Assembly (NCBI RefSeq): GCF_014851395.1
Contig: NW_024044681.1
Span: 8,392,065 to 8,456,064 of the forward strand
Source: Micropterus salmoides
Lineage: Eukaryota; Chordata; Actinopteri; Centrarchiformes; Centrarchidae
Reading direction: 5' to 3'
Length of the DNA stretch: 64,000 nucleotides
The stretch's first letter is position 1; each line of letters begins with the position of its first letter. The notes under the pieces were generated by a model. It searched no databases and was not told the DNA's origin. It saw only the letters and a list, made by a program, of their open reading frames with translations. The position numbers and the translations under genes are program-made. This document shows positions 38,637 through 50,706 of the stretch, in pieces.

Positions 38637-40721
38637 GGTAGCACTTTATAATAACTACCCACTATAAAGCATTAGTTAAGTATTAGTAAATACAGAATTC
38701 ATCATTTATAAAGCATTATTCATACATTAACACACATTAGTAAGTCATTCATAAACAGTTAAATGTTTTTTTCTTTATTATCTACGCACTATTGAGCAGT
38801 TGTTAAGTATTAGTACATTTTTAATTCATCACTTATAAACCATTAATACACATTAGTAAGTCATTTATAAACATAATTATACATGTTGTATTCTTTATTA
38901 ATAAGCTCATCTATAATGTGCTTAATAATTGTATTGTCATACTTTATATATGATCATTTCACTATTTATAAATGAAGTTTTATTTTAATTAAAACCAGTT
39001 ATTAATGGTTCATAAGATCATTTGGAAAGTGTATGAATTATTACATCTGAGCTCATCTAAAGTGAGGACTGTCTATGCCTCATTAAGCATTTACAAATGA
39101 AATTTAAAGGCAATAGATATTCTCTAAACATTTGTTAATAAAGTATTTTATGATTAATTCAGGTAGTTACAAAGTATTGACTAGTTGTTAGTACTTTCTG
39201 TGAGCTCATCTAAAGTGAGGACTATCTATGCCTTAAAATATCATTTGTAAATGCTTTGTAACACAAGTACCACTTATCTGAACAGAAAAAGGAAACGGAC
39301 ACGACACAAAGTGATGCAGAACGTATTCTTTATTACAAAATGCCTTACAGCCATTCGTTCATATCTGGTAGTGTCCTGTAATCTGATGTGTCAGTCCTGT
39401 TGAATGGGATCCAAAGCAGCTGGCCACACCATGGACCATCATCTCTGGGACTGGCTTGCCATCTGCATCCAGCTAAGAGTTGACCTCTAAGCTAATGTTA
39501 CAATCCAGTCTTTCAAAAACCAGTCTGCACTTGAAGGACAGAATAAATCAGATAAATCATCACAGTCAATGCTCTTCAATAAAGATCTCATCCAGTTTGT
39601 CAAAACTCAATATCATCACCGTGTTGTCCAGGGAGTTTTACATTGTTATACCAAAGGTTATAACTTTATCAGGAAGCATCACTACTATAAATTGATTAAA
39701 TTTCATTAAATTACAACCAAAAAATACTTAACAGAGTTTACACATGTTAGGTAAAGAAATTACTACTTTACCTAAAACTGAACTGTATTATCATAAATAC
39801 TGTAAAAAAAAAACAAAACACACATCCAAAAAGTATGCTATCTCCAGAGAATAGTTTGAAACCACGACACCACAAAATACAGTGGAACCGTTCACAACAT
39901 CGTATTCATGTTACAGTATAACGTTATGGTCAATCATAATGTAGCCTATAAGCACATGCAAGTAGGTACATCTAAATAGTTAATTAATCATTTCCTTAAA
40001 CTTTCTATTCATAAATGATCGCATGTATATGTAGGATATATGTTTTTTCAATGGAATAATACTTTTTATAAAGTATAAAATACAATCACATCATTGATGA
40101 ACTGCTGGTTATAGATGATCTGTCTCAAGGATACAGTACCAGGCCTGTAACAGTGAGGTGTTTACCCAGTAACGTAGCTGGGGCATCTTTCGGGTTGTCT
40201 TAGTAGCATCCTTTGAGTTTTGCCACTAGTAGATTTACAAGTTATGCTGAGATTGTTTATATTCTTCCTCGGGAAAGTATAAAAAAACTGGCAGTTATGT
40301 AATAATTCTTACACTTTCCAAATGATCTTATGAACCATTAATAACTGGTTTGTAATTAAAATAAAACTTCATTTATAAATAGTGAAATGATCATATATAA
40401 AGTATGACAATACAATTATTAAGCACATTATAGATGAGCTTATTAATAAAGAATACAACATGTATAACTGTTTATAAATGACTCACTAATGTGTATTAAT
40501 CGTTTATAAATGATGAATTAAAAATGTACTAACAACAACTAACTAACTTAACAACTGCTTAATAGTGTGTAGATAATAAAGAATAAAACATTTATAACTG
40601 TGTTTATGAATGACTTACTAATGTGTGTTAATGTATGAATAATGCTTTATAAATGATGAATTCTGTATTTACTAATACTTAACTAATGCTTTATAGTGTG
40701 TAGTTATTATAAAGTGCTACC
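38637..40721. mobile_element. Long-TIR DNA transposon with 8-bp target duplication
   Basis: The left end ggtagcactttataataact and the right end, which reads ggtagcactttataataact on the minus strand, are identical over the first 20 bases. Inverted arms extend about 410 bases (38637-39047 and 40298-40721) with only scattered changes and small indels. The element is flanked on both sides by ctgaactt (38629-38636 and 40722-40729), an exact 8-bp target duplication as made by hAT-type transposases. Each arm contains multiple 'cattagtaagtcatttataa' style subrepeats. The centre has no long open frame, so it depends on a transposase from elsewhere. It looks fairly young. Confidence 0.88.
39049..39260 (+). 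repeat. Direct repeat inside the long-TIR element
   Basis: The phrase gagctcatctaaagtgagga followed by ctgtctatgcct at 39049 recurs as gagctcatctaaagtgagga plus ctatctatgcct at 39201, an offset of 152 bases. It follows the left arm and has no inverted partner on the right, so the two halves of the interior are asymmetric. Confidence 0.8.
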
Positions 40722-40729
40722 CTGAACTT

Positions 40730-41590
40730 TATTATTGACCTTCAACGCAAGCACTGAAATCAATCAGCCTTGATACACAAATCACATTTATCTGAATAAT
40801 CTAAGGATTTGATGTTAATAATCTAGTGGAGATATGTAGTAATGGTCAACCAACCGTCTAGCTGGCCATTTTCAAACAAAGACACTTCTCATATAACAGT
40901 TGTACATTAATGACATAGATTCTCATCTTTAACCATGACATAAAGATTTCCACCAGTCTTTCTCTTAATGTTGTTGATAACAATGATTTGGAAAAATCAC
41001 CAGTGCAGTAAAAACTGTGTCGACCAGCCTCATTTCCCCTCATTTCAGAGCAAGTGAATGGGATTTAATCAGAGTTTGATCTTTTAAGACTAAGAAATAA
41101 CACTTTCACAAAAGAGAAGCATGAAAACAGCAAACTTTTTAGGCCTGAGCTACTGAGCACTCAGATTGCCAGTGTAGACATGTTAGATTTTATTCTGACT
41201 CATGTCAGCACTGCTCTGCATCAGAAATTTGTGAAAGTTTCTGTTGAAAAGGCTCCCCTTCTATTAAACTCACCATGTCACTGTTTTCAAATCTGATTGA
41301 AACTCAGCAGATTCCTCATCTTTTTGTGAAGCTTGACAAAACAGAGAACGTCAACTTGATATCACACTGATTCTTGTCAATAGAGAGGAGAAAGAAGACC
41401 ATACCTGTGAGGTGTAAAATCAGCGTAGTGCAGTATGACTGTAGCTCTTCTCTAGAAACTGAATAAACTGGAAGGGACAGACATTAGGTCATACTTCTAA
41501 GCACAATGTTGTGAAATCCCTCTGTGAGACACACTCATTTGTAAACTGGTATGTATACTATTTTATTTTAAAAATTCCAATCATTGTGAA
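40730..41590. other. Noncoding DNA, nothing recognised
   Basis: No exon or mobile element is supported between the long-TIR element and the retroposon tail. Confidence 0.35.
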
Positions 41591-41591
41591 C

Positions 41592-41690
41592 TGATGGACT
41601 GGCGCCCAATGTCAGCTGGGATTGGCTCCAGCCTCCCTGCGGCCCTGTACACAGGATGAGCGGTTGACGATGGATGGATGGATGGATCAT
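41592..41690 (+). repeat. Retroposon 3' tail with (GGAT)n
   Basis: ggcgcccaatgtcagctggg, attggctccagcctccctgc and aggatgagcggttgacgatg are followed by four ggat units. This is the same family tail as at 28.76-28.96 kb, 5'-truncated as expected for target-primed insertion. Confidence 0.75.
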
Positions 41691-43434
41691 TTTGAAATTA
41701 TTTGCACTTGCAGAAGCCTGATTTCCACTCTCATAAGTAGCAATAAATTAATGTAGAAATCCTCTGAATCAACGATTTCTGTGGAAGCATCCCTGATAGT
41801 TATAATACCAGCCTTTAGACATGGCATTGATAAAAACGGCAACAAAGAATTTAGGGAATCTGAAATGTGAAAGCTTATTGGTGAGTAAGTAAAAAGAAAT
41901 GTTTTATTTAGCGGCCGTAGTTCACAAAGATATTATTTCTGTCCGTTCTGAGCCAAAGACTGACAGAGACGGAAAAGAAGTTGAGCAAGAGCAAGGCGAG
42001 TTTACCAAGAAACCATTCATCAGGTACAGCTCCAGCTTGTGGTTTTCTCCTTACACTGCTTTGACTAACGAATTATGGGTTGAGCCCGGCAATTTAGTGA
42101 CTACATTTGTCAGCATCTTTTAGACATTAAGCAAATAAGCAAATGAAGATGTTTCTTAGCCTGGCATTGCCAGACTAATTCACAAATGTTTATTAGTCTG
42201 GAATTTTTGATTTCAACGGGCCCAGAGCAAAAGCCTCTGGATACAATTGGATAGAAATACAACCATCAGGGCAACAAAATCGTTTGACGTAGCACTGAGT
42301 GACACATGTAAGTATGAAATTCTTAATTTATACACTTGAGATCAGATTATGTTACATGTTTTGACATAACGTACATTTCTATGATGCGTGATAAATACTG
42401 ACACAGATGAGGTTTGGAAATGTATTTAAGAAACATCCTGCTACTGCTTTGATTTCCATAGGGACAATGAATAATTTAATGGGGTTAGTGGCTTTCTCAA
42501 GTACACTTGAACAGGACACATCGACTGAATCAGGTTACAGTAATGATCTCTCACTGGACTGCCGAGTCCCTTCTTCTCTAAACATGCTGACAGCTTTTGG
42601 AAAAGCAACTCTGATGTGAGGATACATCTTAAATTCATGAGGACTAGTGCTAATATTAATTTTTCAGAGTGTAAAAACAGAAGACAGCTTGTGCTGCAAG
42701 CTGTTTGTATATTTGTAAACACTTACATTTGATGGAAAGAAAAACCTCGATGTGACATATTATTAAAAAGCTGTCAGACTGTCATAAGATACATCCACTT
42801 GCACATACTTGGGCATCTGTTCTTCCCAGAGAGGATAACCAAACACCGCAAAATGCACTATTTTCTCTACAACAAGTTCACAGGTTGCATGGTTTCTCCT
42901 GGGAAATTTCACTTTCATCAGTCACAGTTTCTCTCCTTCCTCAAATAAATTTCAGTTTCGCAGAAAGTCATTTGGTGTAAATGCAGTTATTGACTTCATA
43001 GGACCCCATGAGTATTGTCAAGTGGAGCGACCCCGTCATCCTTCAGAGCCCTTCTTGAGCCAAATTGAACTGATGTCAATATGTGGAGACAAATGGTCAG
43101 ATTCCATTTCTAGCTCTGTTAATGTCACATTTACAGAACAGAACTAATTTCTACCAAATTAAAATTAATTTGCATGAGGCTTAAGTACATATAGCGGATA
43201 CATAACCATAAGCCAGACAGGGCTTAGGGGCAGCACTTGAGGCGTTACTGTGCTTGTAATAACTGAATTAAAATTTTATTAGAAGCAACTAATTTCAAGT
43301 GAAGAAAATTACTCTGACAACTCGGATGGTGTTTGGGAAACTGAATGGAGGCGAGGCAGTCACATTAGAGAGGCTCTTCACTAGTCACGCTTCTTTATGT
43401 GATAGATTCATGCTGCTGAACATGGAGCTTCTGA

Positions 43435-43436
<2 letters not shown>
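41691..43436. other. Noncoding DNA with a weak repeat fragment
   Basis: At 42157-42300, ttagcctggcattgccagac and a following segment resemble a fish repeat that starts 'agcctgg.attgccagac'. The rest shows no supported exon. The 74-codon frame at 41899-42123 is not recognised. Confidence 0.4.
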
Positions 43437-43521
<85 letters not shown>

Positions 43522-43526
43522 TGCGC
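43437..43526. repeat. (GT)n microsatellite with GCGC end
   Basis: About 80 bases of uninterrupted GT, then gcgcgtgcgc. It inflates an adjacent artefactual open frame. Confidence 0.96.
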
Positions 43527-43939
43527 TTTTTAGTGTTTGATTTAATGTCTACAATTAAAATTTCTTTGTGAAGGATTAATGAAGTTTATGGGCTGGATGA
43601 AACTGAACTAAGTAGGTCATGTTTACAATATAAATTCTGAAGATTAACACACAGCCAACATTTCCAAGGGAGCTCCACATGAATTTGTGATGGGAAAAAA
43701 TTTGGCTCAATTTAGGAAATTTAAACCTGCCAGTATCAATATTTTTGATATTAACATTGAATCACATGAATCTGTAATGTCAAAAGCTCACAGGACAGAA
43801 ATCATACAGGTATCTCCCAATTCTCACATATTACTTTTTAGCCTCCTTACCAGTTTTTTTGTGTGGTTCAGTGTTCTCATCAACCTTATTTAAAGTCACA
43901 GCGACATCTGTTTTCTAGCAAACCAGCACTGATAAACGT
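43527..43939. other. Noncoding DNA, nothing recognised
   Basis: AT-rich sequence. No exon is supported. Confidence 0.35.
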
Positions 43940-44045
43940 TCTGTAAGCACCAAAAGGCAGCAGACAAAGTTAGTGACTAGGTGGTGAAGAAAGGGGAAGA
44001 CAAAACATTCTCAGGAGTTGGTGGAGACTCAAATTGGAGGTTATG
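43940..44045 (+). repeat. Dispersed repeat, copy 2 (also at 29.8 kb)
   Basis: It shares the phrase ctcaggagttggtggagact with the 29.77-30.01 kb copy. The upstream aaaggcagcagacaaagtta is also typical of the family. Truncated. Confidence 0.55.
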
Positions 44046-44807
44046 CTAGTAGTTGATAATGTAGCCCGAAGCTACCCGTTCGCTAGCTTTGGGTAGTTCT
44101 CCAAGATGTTTGGGCCAACCTGCCTGTAGAGTTCCTTCAACTATGTGCAAGAGTAGCGAGAATAATTGATTTTTGTAGGTAAAGGGTGGTCACACCAAAT
44201 ATTGATTTGATTTAAATTTTTTTATTCACTCACTTTGCATTTTGTTAATTGATACATATAATCTAAATAGTCATCATATAGTGTATTTTTGAAAGCATTC
44301 TTACTTTACAGCATTTTATCCAAACTGCCTGAAACGTGTACAGTACTGACCTGTGTAAATACATTTTACAGATACTGTACTTCTAATACAAAATTCAAAC
44401 ATCAATTTGTCATCATTATTTTCATATGGTTGGTCTTTGTAAGACACATCCAGGTAGGGAGTTTGAAAAGAAGGGTATGTGTTGGAGGGAGCTTTTGTTT
44501 ACAGACACTGGTATTCCCTTGTGGAGACTTCCCTTGGACAAAAGCCCAGAAGATGAGGTTTTCTGAAAACCCTCTGCTCAGCATCTGCTGTGAATGGGTT
44601 TCTGAATAAACCAACGTAATAAATGTGTTATTTCCTGCAGCTGCTTAAAGACTTAACTTAAAGAGAAAACAATATAACAAAGCTGTTGTGGCAGATGAAA
44701 CGGTCAGTTCATCCTTGCCAAAATCCATTTGAAATTGCAGGGCGTGATTGTTTCTTTTCCCAGTCCTTCTTCAGCAGGAACTGGTGCTATGAGGCATCAA
44801 ATGTAAT
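44046..44807. other. Noncoding DNA, nothing recognised
   Basis: The 106-codon frame at 44289-44609 is not recognised and overlaps one on the opposite strand. Confidence 0.35.
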
Positions 44808-45115
44808 AAGGACAATATTTACTCATTTGGCAGATACTTTTATCCAAAGCGACTTACATTTGAGGAACAACATACAAGCGTCAACAGAGCATCAATACAG
44901 CACAAGATCTACAACTGACAATACATCCTAGTAAGAGCTAATAGCACATATGGCATCAATGGGGTAAATACCCGGGAAATAAGTAAGAGTTAACAAAATA
45001 GTGCAATCAGTGCAAGAGAATTGTAAGGGGATAGAAGAAGGGCACAGGAAGTGCATGTTAGAGGTTAGGGGTTAGAGGTGTTATAAGATAGTAGCTGTTT
45101 CTTAATCTGCCGTCT
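44808..45115 (+). repeat. Dispersed fish repeat ('atccaaagcgacttacattt' family)
   Basis: The start ctcatttggcagatactttt, then atccaaagcgacttacattt and gaggaaca, is a highly recognisable fish repeat. The 3' part retains ggcacaggaagtgcatgtta and a later gctgtttcttaatctgccgt. No protein is encoded. Confidence 0.75.
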
Positions 45116-46849
45116 TGTCTGTAGTTGTGTTCTTGTGAAACGTCGCAGCCAAAGTAGTGCTCCAAAAAGCCGCCAAAAAGCTGAAATGTCGGAGGAGAAA
45201 ACTCACAACTGTAACATATAATACTGCTGTTCTTGTGTCACATAGTATTTTTAAGAGTTTTTTTATGCAGGAATATAGTTCAAATGGTACAAATATGTGG
45301 TTGATTTCTCAAGACAGAGCTGATTTAAAAAATTGCTACAATATTTTCGGAGATGTGAGGTCCAGCCCGCTAACGGGTCCGGCCGACATCAAGTCCGCTG
45401 CGGTTCCAATTGTTGATTGACTGACTGCGTGATCCCGTTTCTGGGAGTTTGTATTCCAGAGCCAAACTTGCCAAGTCTGATCTTGAAAGTACAGAAGTCC
45501 AAACTTGGCGAACTCGGTATTGAGAAACAGCCACTTGGAAGAAATGAGGAGCTTCTTGAAGCTAGGGAGGGATGCCCCTGCACTGATGGCATGTGGTAGC
45601 TTTTGGTGTCACAGATGAAAACAGCTGGGAGTGAGATTGCTTTGTGTGTAGGGATGGCAGAGCCAGGCTGCATTCGTTGGAGGAGTGCATTGGCTTTCAG
45701 CTGTTTTTTGTATCATATGTTGTTATAGCTATTTAAGTTTGTCTGCATGTGTATGTAAACACATTCAGGTAAGTGTTTCTTAATATTTCACAGAACAACA
45801 AACCAGACTGCCTTAAAATTTGCTAGAAAAGTAATAGCCGTATGTCACAAATGTAATACATCAGTCACAAATGAGCTACCTCACTGACAGTTTCATAGGA
45901 ATCGATAAGACATTAATATGATGGCTGACTGTTTTTTGTTTGATTAGCTCAGAGACTAACAACAAACCAGGTCATTGTCTGGGTTAATTGCAGAGAATGA
46001 ATTTCACAACACGTATGTGACAACAAAGTATTTTCTAAAGTCACCCCCTGACTAGTAGGACTAGAAAGGTCTAATGCGGATATTTTTACAACTCCAAAAA
46101 CTGCTTTAGAGCTCAGCTGAAGTATTACTTTACTTGAGGATAGCTAGATCGGTGTGTCTAGTTTTGAAATGTGTTTTAATAGCTAATTTTGTGATGTACT
46201 GTCGTGCAAACAAAATCTCCAGAATGCATGAATAAAAATCAAATGCTTTGTCCAGAGAGTGGGATGACCAGGGCAAAAATTCCCAGGACCTGTTTTTGCC
46301 CCAGTCTGCCCCTGTTTCCTTGTGTGCACAGCTGTGAGTATGTGACAGGTTTTTTGGGGGTTTTTTTGTTTTTTAACACAGCCATTCATCCGGCTAGGTG
46401 TGTGAGTGTGACGTAGGGGTTGCGTCCAGACAAAGATCGCTACAAGATGGCTAATGTTTATTGTGCAATAAATTGCTCTGATCGCCATTTAGCGTCCAGT
46501 GCCTTGTCCAAAGATACACTTTAAAGTACTTGTATCTGATTAGCACACCTTTAACCTTAACCACACCTTAACACCTTTCTTGTTTTATAAAAACTAATGT
46601 GTCGTATGCCCAAGCAATATAGCTGGGAAAAGAAAATTAGGACAATGTTGGTTTTTATTCTGTTATATGATCTATAATTGATTTTTCTGAAGGTATTTTT
46701 TTAAAGAATGAACCAAAAACAAAATTACCATATGTTACAATATTCTTCCCCCCCCCATCATGATCGATTCCATTGTTTGTGGAATGAACACCATGCACCT
46801 GAGTGATAAAAAACTTTTTTTTACCCAGTTCATGTTTCTGAGTTGCATA
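45116..46849. other. Noncoding DNA, nothing recognised
   Basis: Overlapping open frames near 45390-45670 and 46183-46490 match no known protein. A run of nine C lies near 46748. Confidence 0.35.
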
Positions 46850-47036
46850 TTTAAAGAGGTGGTAGTATGCTTTTTGGCTTTTTCCCCTCTCCTTTATTGT
46901 GTTATATATATAATTTTTGTACATGTAATAGCTTTGCAAAGACAGAAAGCCCAAAGTTCACCCCAAAAGGAGTTACCGTCTCCTAAAGGACGTTCTCCAT
47001 GTAAGTCACCATTGGCTATGAAGCCTTGTCTCTCTC
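46850..47036 (+). mobile_element. Terminal fragment of a TTAA-type MITE
   Basis: It starts tttaaagaggtggtagtatg and continues through ctcctttattgtgttatata and gcccaaagttcaccccaaaa. On the minus strand, 48201 down to about 48040 reads nearly the same, so this is an isolated, inverted copy of the right end of the element at 47142-48201. Confidence 0.75.
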
Positions 47037-47141
47037 AGGCAATTTGGTAATATGCATATATTTTCATTGTCAACAATAATTGAAATCCATACGCGAGCTA
47101 TGAATGTTACTCTTGTAAAATGATCAGTGTGTAGGTTTATG

Positions 47142-48201
47142 TTAAAGAGGTGGTATTCTGCTCATTTTCAGGTTCAAAATCTTATTCAGGGGTTGTACCA
47201 GAACAAGTTTACATGGTTTAATTTAAAAATAAAAAACACCATATTTTTCTCATGCTGCACATTGCTGCAGCTCCTCTTTTCACCCTGTGTGTTGAACTCT
47301 CCGCTCTTGAGCTACAGAGTAATGCATCTTACTTGTACTAAATCTTTGTTGGGAGTTGCACATGCGCAGTTCCCAGGTGAGGATTACTAGCCAATCAGAA
47401 GCAGAGAAGGGCGGGTCGTAAGAAACAAGGTAGTATGATCCAAATCAAAGCCGCTTCAGACTGAGACCGTAATCTAGCAGATGGTATAAGTTACTCTCAA
47501 GTCCACAACATCATTGTTCCACATCTTACCATCATGACGATCTATGCTGCCTTGCCGAAAAATGCTATCATAGCGCATATCGATAGACTCGACTCTACTC
47601 GGCCCTACCCAGAGATAGTTCGTAGCTTATCGTCATAGCGACGCCACACACAACTACCGTAATGTTCAGTGCGACACACACAGCTTTCTCTTTTTTAAGT
47701 TAAAGCGTTTCAACATACCTCAGAATGTAAAGACAGATAAGCAGTATGAAAACCTTCCTCTGCCGTTGTCGCTGATCACGTTACATTTTAGTATCCCTCA
47801 GCTCGCTTGGAACCTCGATGGAGGTGATATGAAAAAAAGTACCTACAACATTTCAACATTTACAGGTACAACATTTCTACAATGGAAAACCAAAAAAAGG
47901 CGAGTCGAATCAAAGGGCCTCCGCTCATACTAGCTTGGTTTGAGGGCGTGCCTGACCCCGCTAGCCGCTTGGCAAGCCTTATGACGCATTTTCATTGTGA
48001 CGTCACAAGTAAAGGAAGTGAAGGGCTTTAAAACAAGCTGTTTTCAAGCAGTTCAGAGCAGAGCTTTCTGTGGGAGATGGGAACTCCCTTTGGGCTGGAC
48101 TTTGGGCTTTTTCACTTTGCAAACCTGTTACATGCACAAAAAAGATATATAACTCAATAAAGGAGAGGAAAAAGACAAAAAGCATAATACCGCCTCTTTA
48201 A
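47142..48201. mobile_element. ~1.06 kb TTAA-ended non-autonomous element
   Basis: The left terminus ttaaagaggtggtattctgc and the right terminus read on the minus strand, ttaaagaggcggtattatgc, are inverted repeats. The ends coincide with TTAA, as in piggyBac-type insertions. The left subterminal part (attttcaggttc... gctgcagctcctcttttcac) belongs to a very common fish family. An inverted partial copy of that part lies at 51.99-52.18 kb. The interior contains a GC-richer segment including ggcaagccttatgacgc. No transposase is encoded. Confidence 0.75.
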
Positions 48202-48274
48202 AGGCTCAGTTTGTATTAGTTATTTTTGGCCAATGCACTGGCAGCCTTTGGCAAAATCATTAATTGATTTTACT

Positions 48275-49105
48275 TCAGTCACAGATGCTGACACCCCTGC
48301 CTTAATTAAGGCAAGGATCAAGTCAGACAAAATCTTCAGTGGTAAGAAAAATGCTGCCAAATTAGGCTGGGAAAACCACAAATGTGGGTTAAACGTCATT
48401 GTTAATTGTGCTGGCAATTAAAGGTAATTCTGACCTACTGGCAGGTGGGCTGGAGGGCCAGGTGACTGCCATGCAGGTGTCCAAGAAATGGGACAACCTA
48501 AAAACAAGGTACAAGGTGTAGCAAATCATATGGCCGGGCACTGTGGTGAACTAGGGTAGTGTTTGTGGAGATTATGTTGTACAATAAAAACAGGCTTCCA
48601 TAACATTTTATATGGAAATGTCAGATAATAGCTACTTAATATGCACATTGGCTAGTAACAGTTAGACTATTCCATTATTGGTTACTGCATTCTTTTTAAT
48701 AACAGTTTGTTCTCCATGGTGTTAATGAGAGTTAAAGAATTCCCCCACAGGTACAGGCACAGACGGAGGTGAAGCAACAGCAGCTACCTGGCCACGGTTT
48801 GATGCCATGCATTGGGGAAAGGCCATCTATTCAGCCTCCCACCCTTGTTGCCTCATGCTCAGGGCCAGACTGCTGCTGAAGCAACATCCTCCAAGTCTGG
48901 TCAGGCCTCTGAGATTATATCTGAGAGTGAGGAGGACAAGGCCCTACCATGTACAAGCTCACAATCGCCTACCAAAAGATAAAAGAGGGGTGAGGGAATG
49001 TTGGCCTTCTTGAAACAACAGGCTGAGAAGGAGGAGGCAATAAAGAAAATGTATATGGTGTTGAGCTCATTTAATGATCAATCCCTCCAGGATCTTGCAT
49101 TTTAA
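48275..49105 (+). pseudogene. Harbinger MYB/SANT-like protein gene, decayed
   Basis: Harbinger transposons carry a second gene for a trihelix/MYB-like DNA-binding protein that takes the transposase into the nucleus and onto the element ends. Here one piece reads LIKARIKSDKIFSGKKNAAK followed by LGWE. In another frame come VTAMQVSKKWDNLKTRYK (about 48464-48517), together the typical helix-turn-helix pattern with its aromatic spacing. After a gap with stops, a likely 3' exon begins behind tcccccacag near 48751. It reads through SSKSGQASEIISESEEDKAL and LAFLKQQAEKEEAIKKMY to a stop at 49103-49105, with at least one internal stop. Frame breaks make it non-functional. It is convergent with the transposase at 49.78-50.71 kb. 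Confidence 0.72.
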
Positions 49106-49782
49106 GACATTTATGGTGAAAATAGTAAATTTATGCAAATAATGCAGAAATTCCACTGCCTTCCATTTCGTTTTTAATTGTGTTAACAGAACATAGCAAG
49201 TTGCAATTGTACTAACTCCTTGAATTTGTGTGAAAATCCCAAATACTGAATGGACTGATCTCTAAGGTTTTCCATTTGCTGAATGAATGGAATAGTGTTT
49301 AACACCTTGCTTCAATACACAAACAAAAATCCTAGCCCGCCTGTCAGAGCTGTCCATGATCACCTCTTATAAGATGGCCAAGAGTAATATATAGAAGGAT
49401 CCCCCTTTTCAGAGCTGTCACTTTAAAAGTATTTCTGTACATGCAGCAAATTGTATGTTCCTTCCCAGAGTGCAAAGTAACCAACCTACTCATGTGAAAT
49501 ACTATACAAGCTAGAATGACCACACAGATGAAAGTAGGAATTGAGCAGTAACTGAATACCTGTATGCTATATATGTAGGATCAACACGATGTTCATGACT
49601 TTACAGAGAGTTAATGAGTTGTTTTTTCCAGGCACCCCTGGATCTTTGCATATATCACAGAAGGATCCACTATAATTTATATGACTAACACTGTGAAATA
49701 AAGACAAGTTCTCGAGTTATTGGTGTGCTAACCAAAATGTTATTTAATTATTGACAAAGATTCAAATCCAAGTAGTAGCCAT
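49106..49782. other. Spacer between the two convergent Harbinger genes
   Basis: AT-rich sequence holding the presumed 3' untranslated regions of both genes, with several aataaa-like motifs (for example gaaataaagaca near 49697). No other feature is recognised. Confidence 0.45.
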
Positions 49783-50706
49783 TTATTCACAAAAGGAAAT
49801 AATCATGTTCCCAAAGAGGGGAGGGACACTGGTTTGGGGCTGCCAGTTTGTCCTTGTATTGCTGACCTCCACCTTCATCCCCTTGCACAGACGGTGGTGG
49901 TGGCGCAGGATCCTCGTTCTCAGCCAGCTCCTGGATGTCCCCAGTAGTGATGCAGACATTATGGAGGACTGCACACAGTGCAATGACCTTCAGAGCAAAA
50001 GGTGTGATCCACTTCCAGGGCCTTGAAGAAAATCTCTCGCCACCCTGTCTTCATCATGCCAACGGCCCTCTCTATTATGGATTGGGCTCTGGCATGGTGA
50101 GCGTTGAAGCCACTCTCCCCCTCACTGGCTCTCTGTATGGGGGGATGAGGGTGATTGGTGCAGTCAGGCAATACTGGACTATTTCTGAGCACCCCGGTGT
50201 CGTGAACTGAACCAGGGTAACCCACAAATATGTCCAGAAATTTGCCAGTGCAGTCACAGATTGCCTGAAGTTGGACAGAGTGGAAGAGTTTCCTGTCCAG
50301 GTAGTCCTCTGCATGTAGGGGGAGCCTTGATGCGGATGTGGCATCCACTGATGGCTCCCACACAGTGGCTGAAGGCTGGGCTGTTGGTAAGGTTTTGAAA
50401 GCCATCCCCAACTTCGGCACACTGTGCTAGTGTGGGGAAGTGGACCACTTTATTCAACAAGGACAACATTGTGTCACAGATGCGATGAACAATATCAAAT
50501 ACAGTCGTCTTTGGCTGTAAGACAGTCCATGCGCCAGCCAGTAAACCAACAAGAGAACCTTCGTATCTTGGCCCCAGCCATGGGTCTTCTGCCCCAATAG
50601 ATGCCCAAGACAGCCGGTAGTCAAAGGAGAGGTCTTTGGTTTGATCTAAACAGATTTGCGCCATTGGGACCTGCATGTTGGGGGTGGCATATATTTTGCT
50701 CCTTTC
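49783..50706 (-). pseudogene. Harbinger (PIF) DDE transposase, decayed
   Basis: The product is a PIF/Harbinger transposase, the enzyme that cuts and joins the element's ends. The minus-strand sequence after an acceptor (tgtggtttacag) at 50706 reads through TVFDIVHRICDTMLSLLNKV and SPAFSHCVGAISGCHIRIKA. In the family that last motif is 'GAIDGCHIRI', so the first catalytic Asp is Ser here. A frameshift near 50330 moves to the frame with FHSVQLQAICDCTGKFLDIF and YPGSVHDTGVLRNSP (second Asp kept). Then about 20-30 residues seem deleted before FNAHHARAQSIIERAVG (Glu kept). A second frameshift near 50000 precedes the C-terminal tail ending at a stop at 49783. A possible first exon, 50927-50963, has a GTAAGA donor but joins out of phase. 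Inactive. Confidence 0.85.

Noticed and set aside
38637..40721. CRISPR-like array from the regularly recurring 'cattagtaagtcatttataa' phrases
   Set aside because: Repeats are imperfect, AT-rich, arranged symmetrically in inverted arms, and located in a vertebrate genome with a transposon target duplication.
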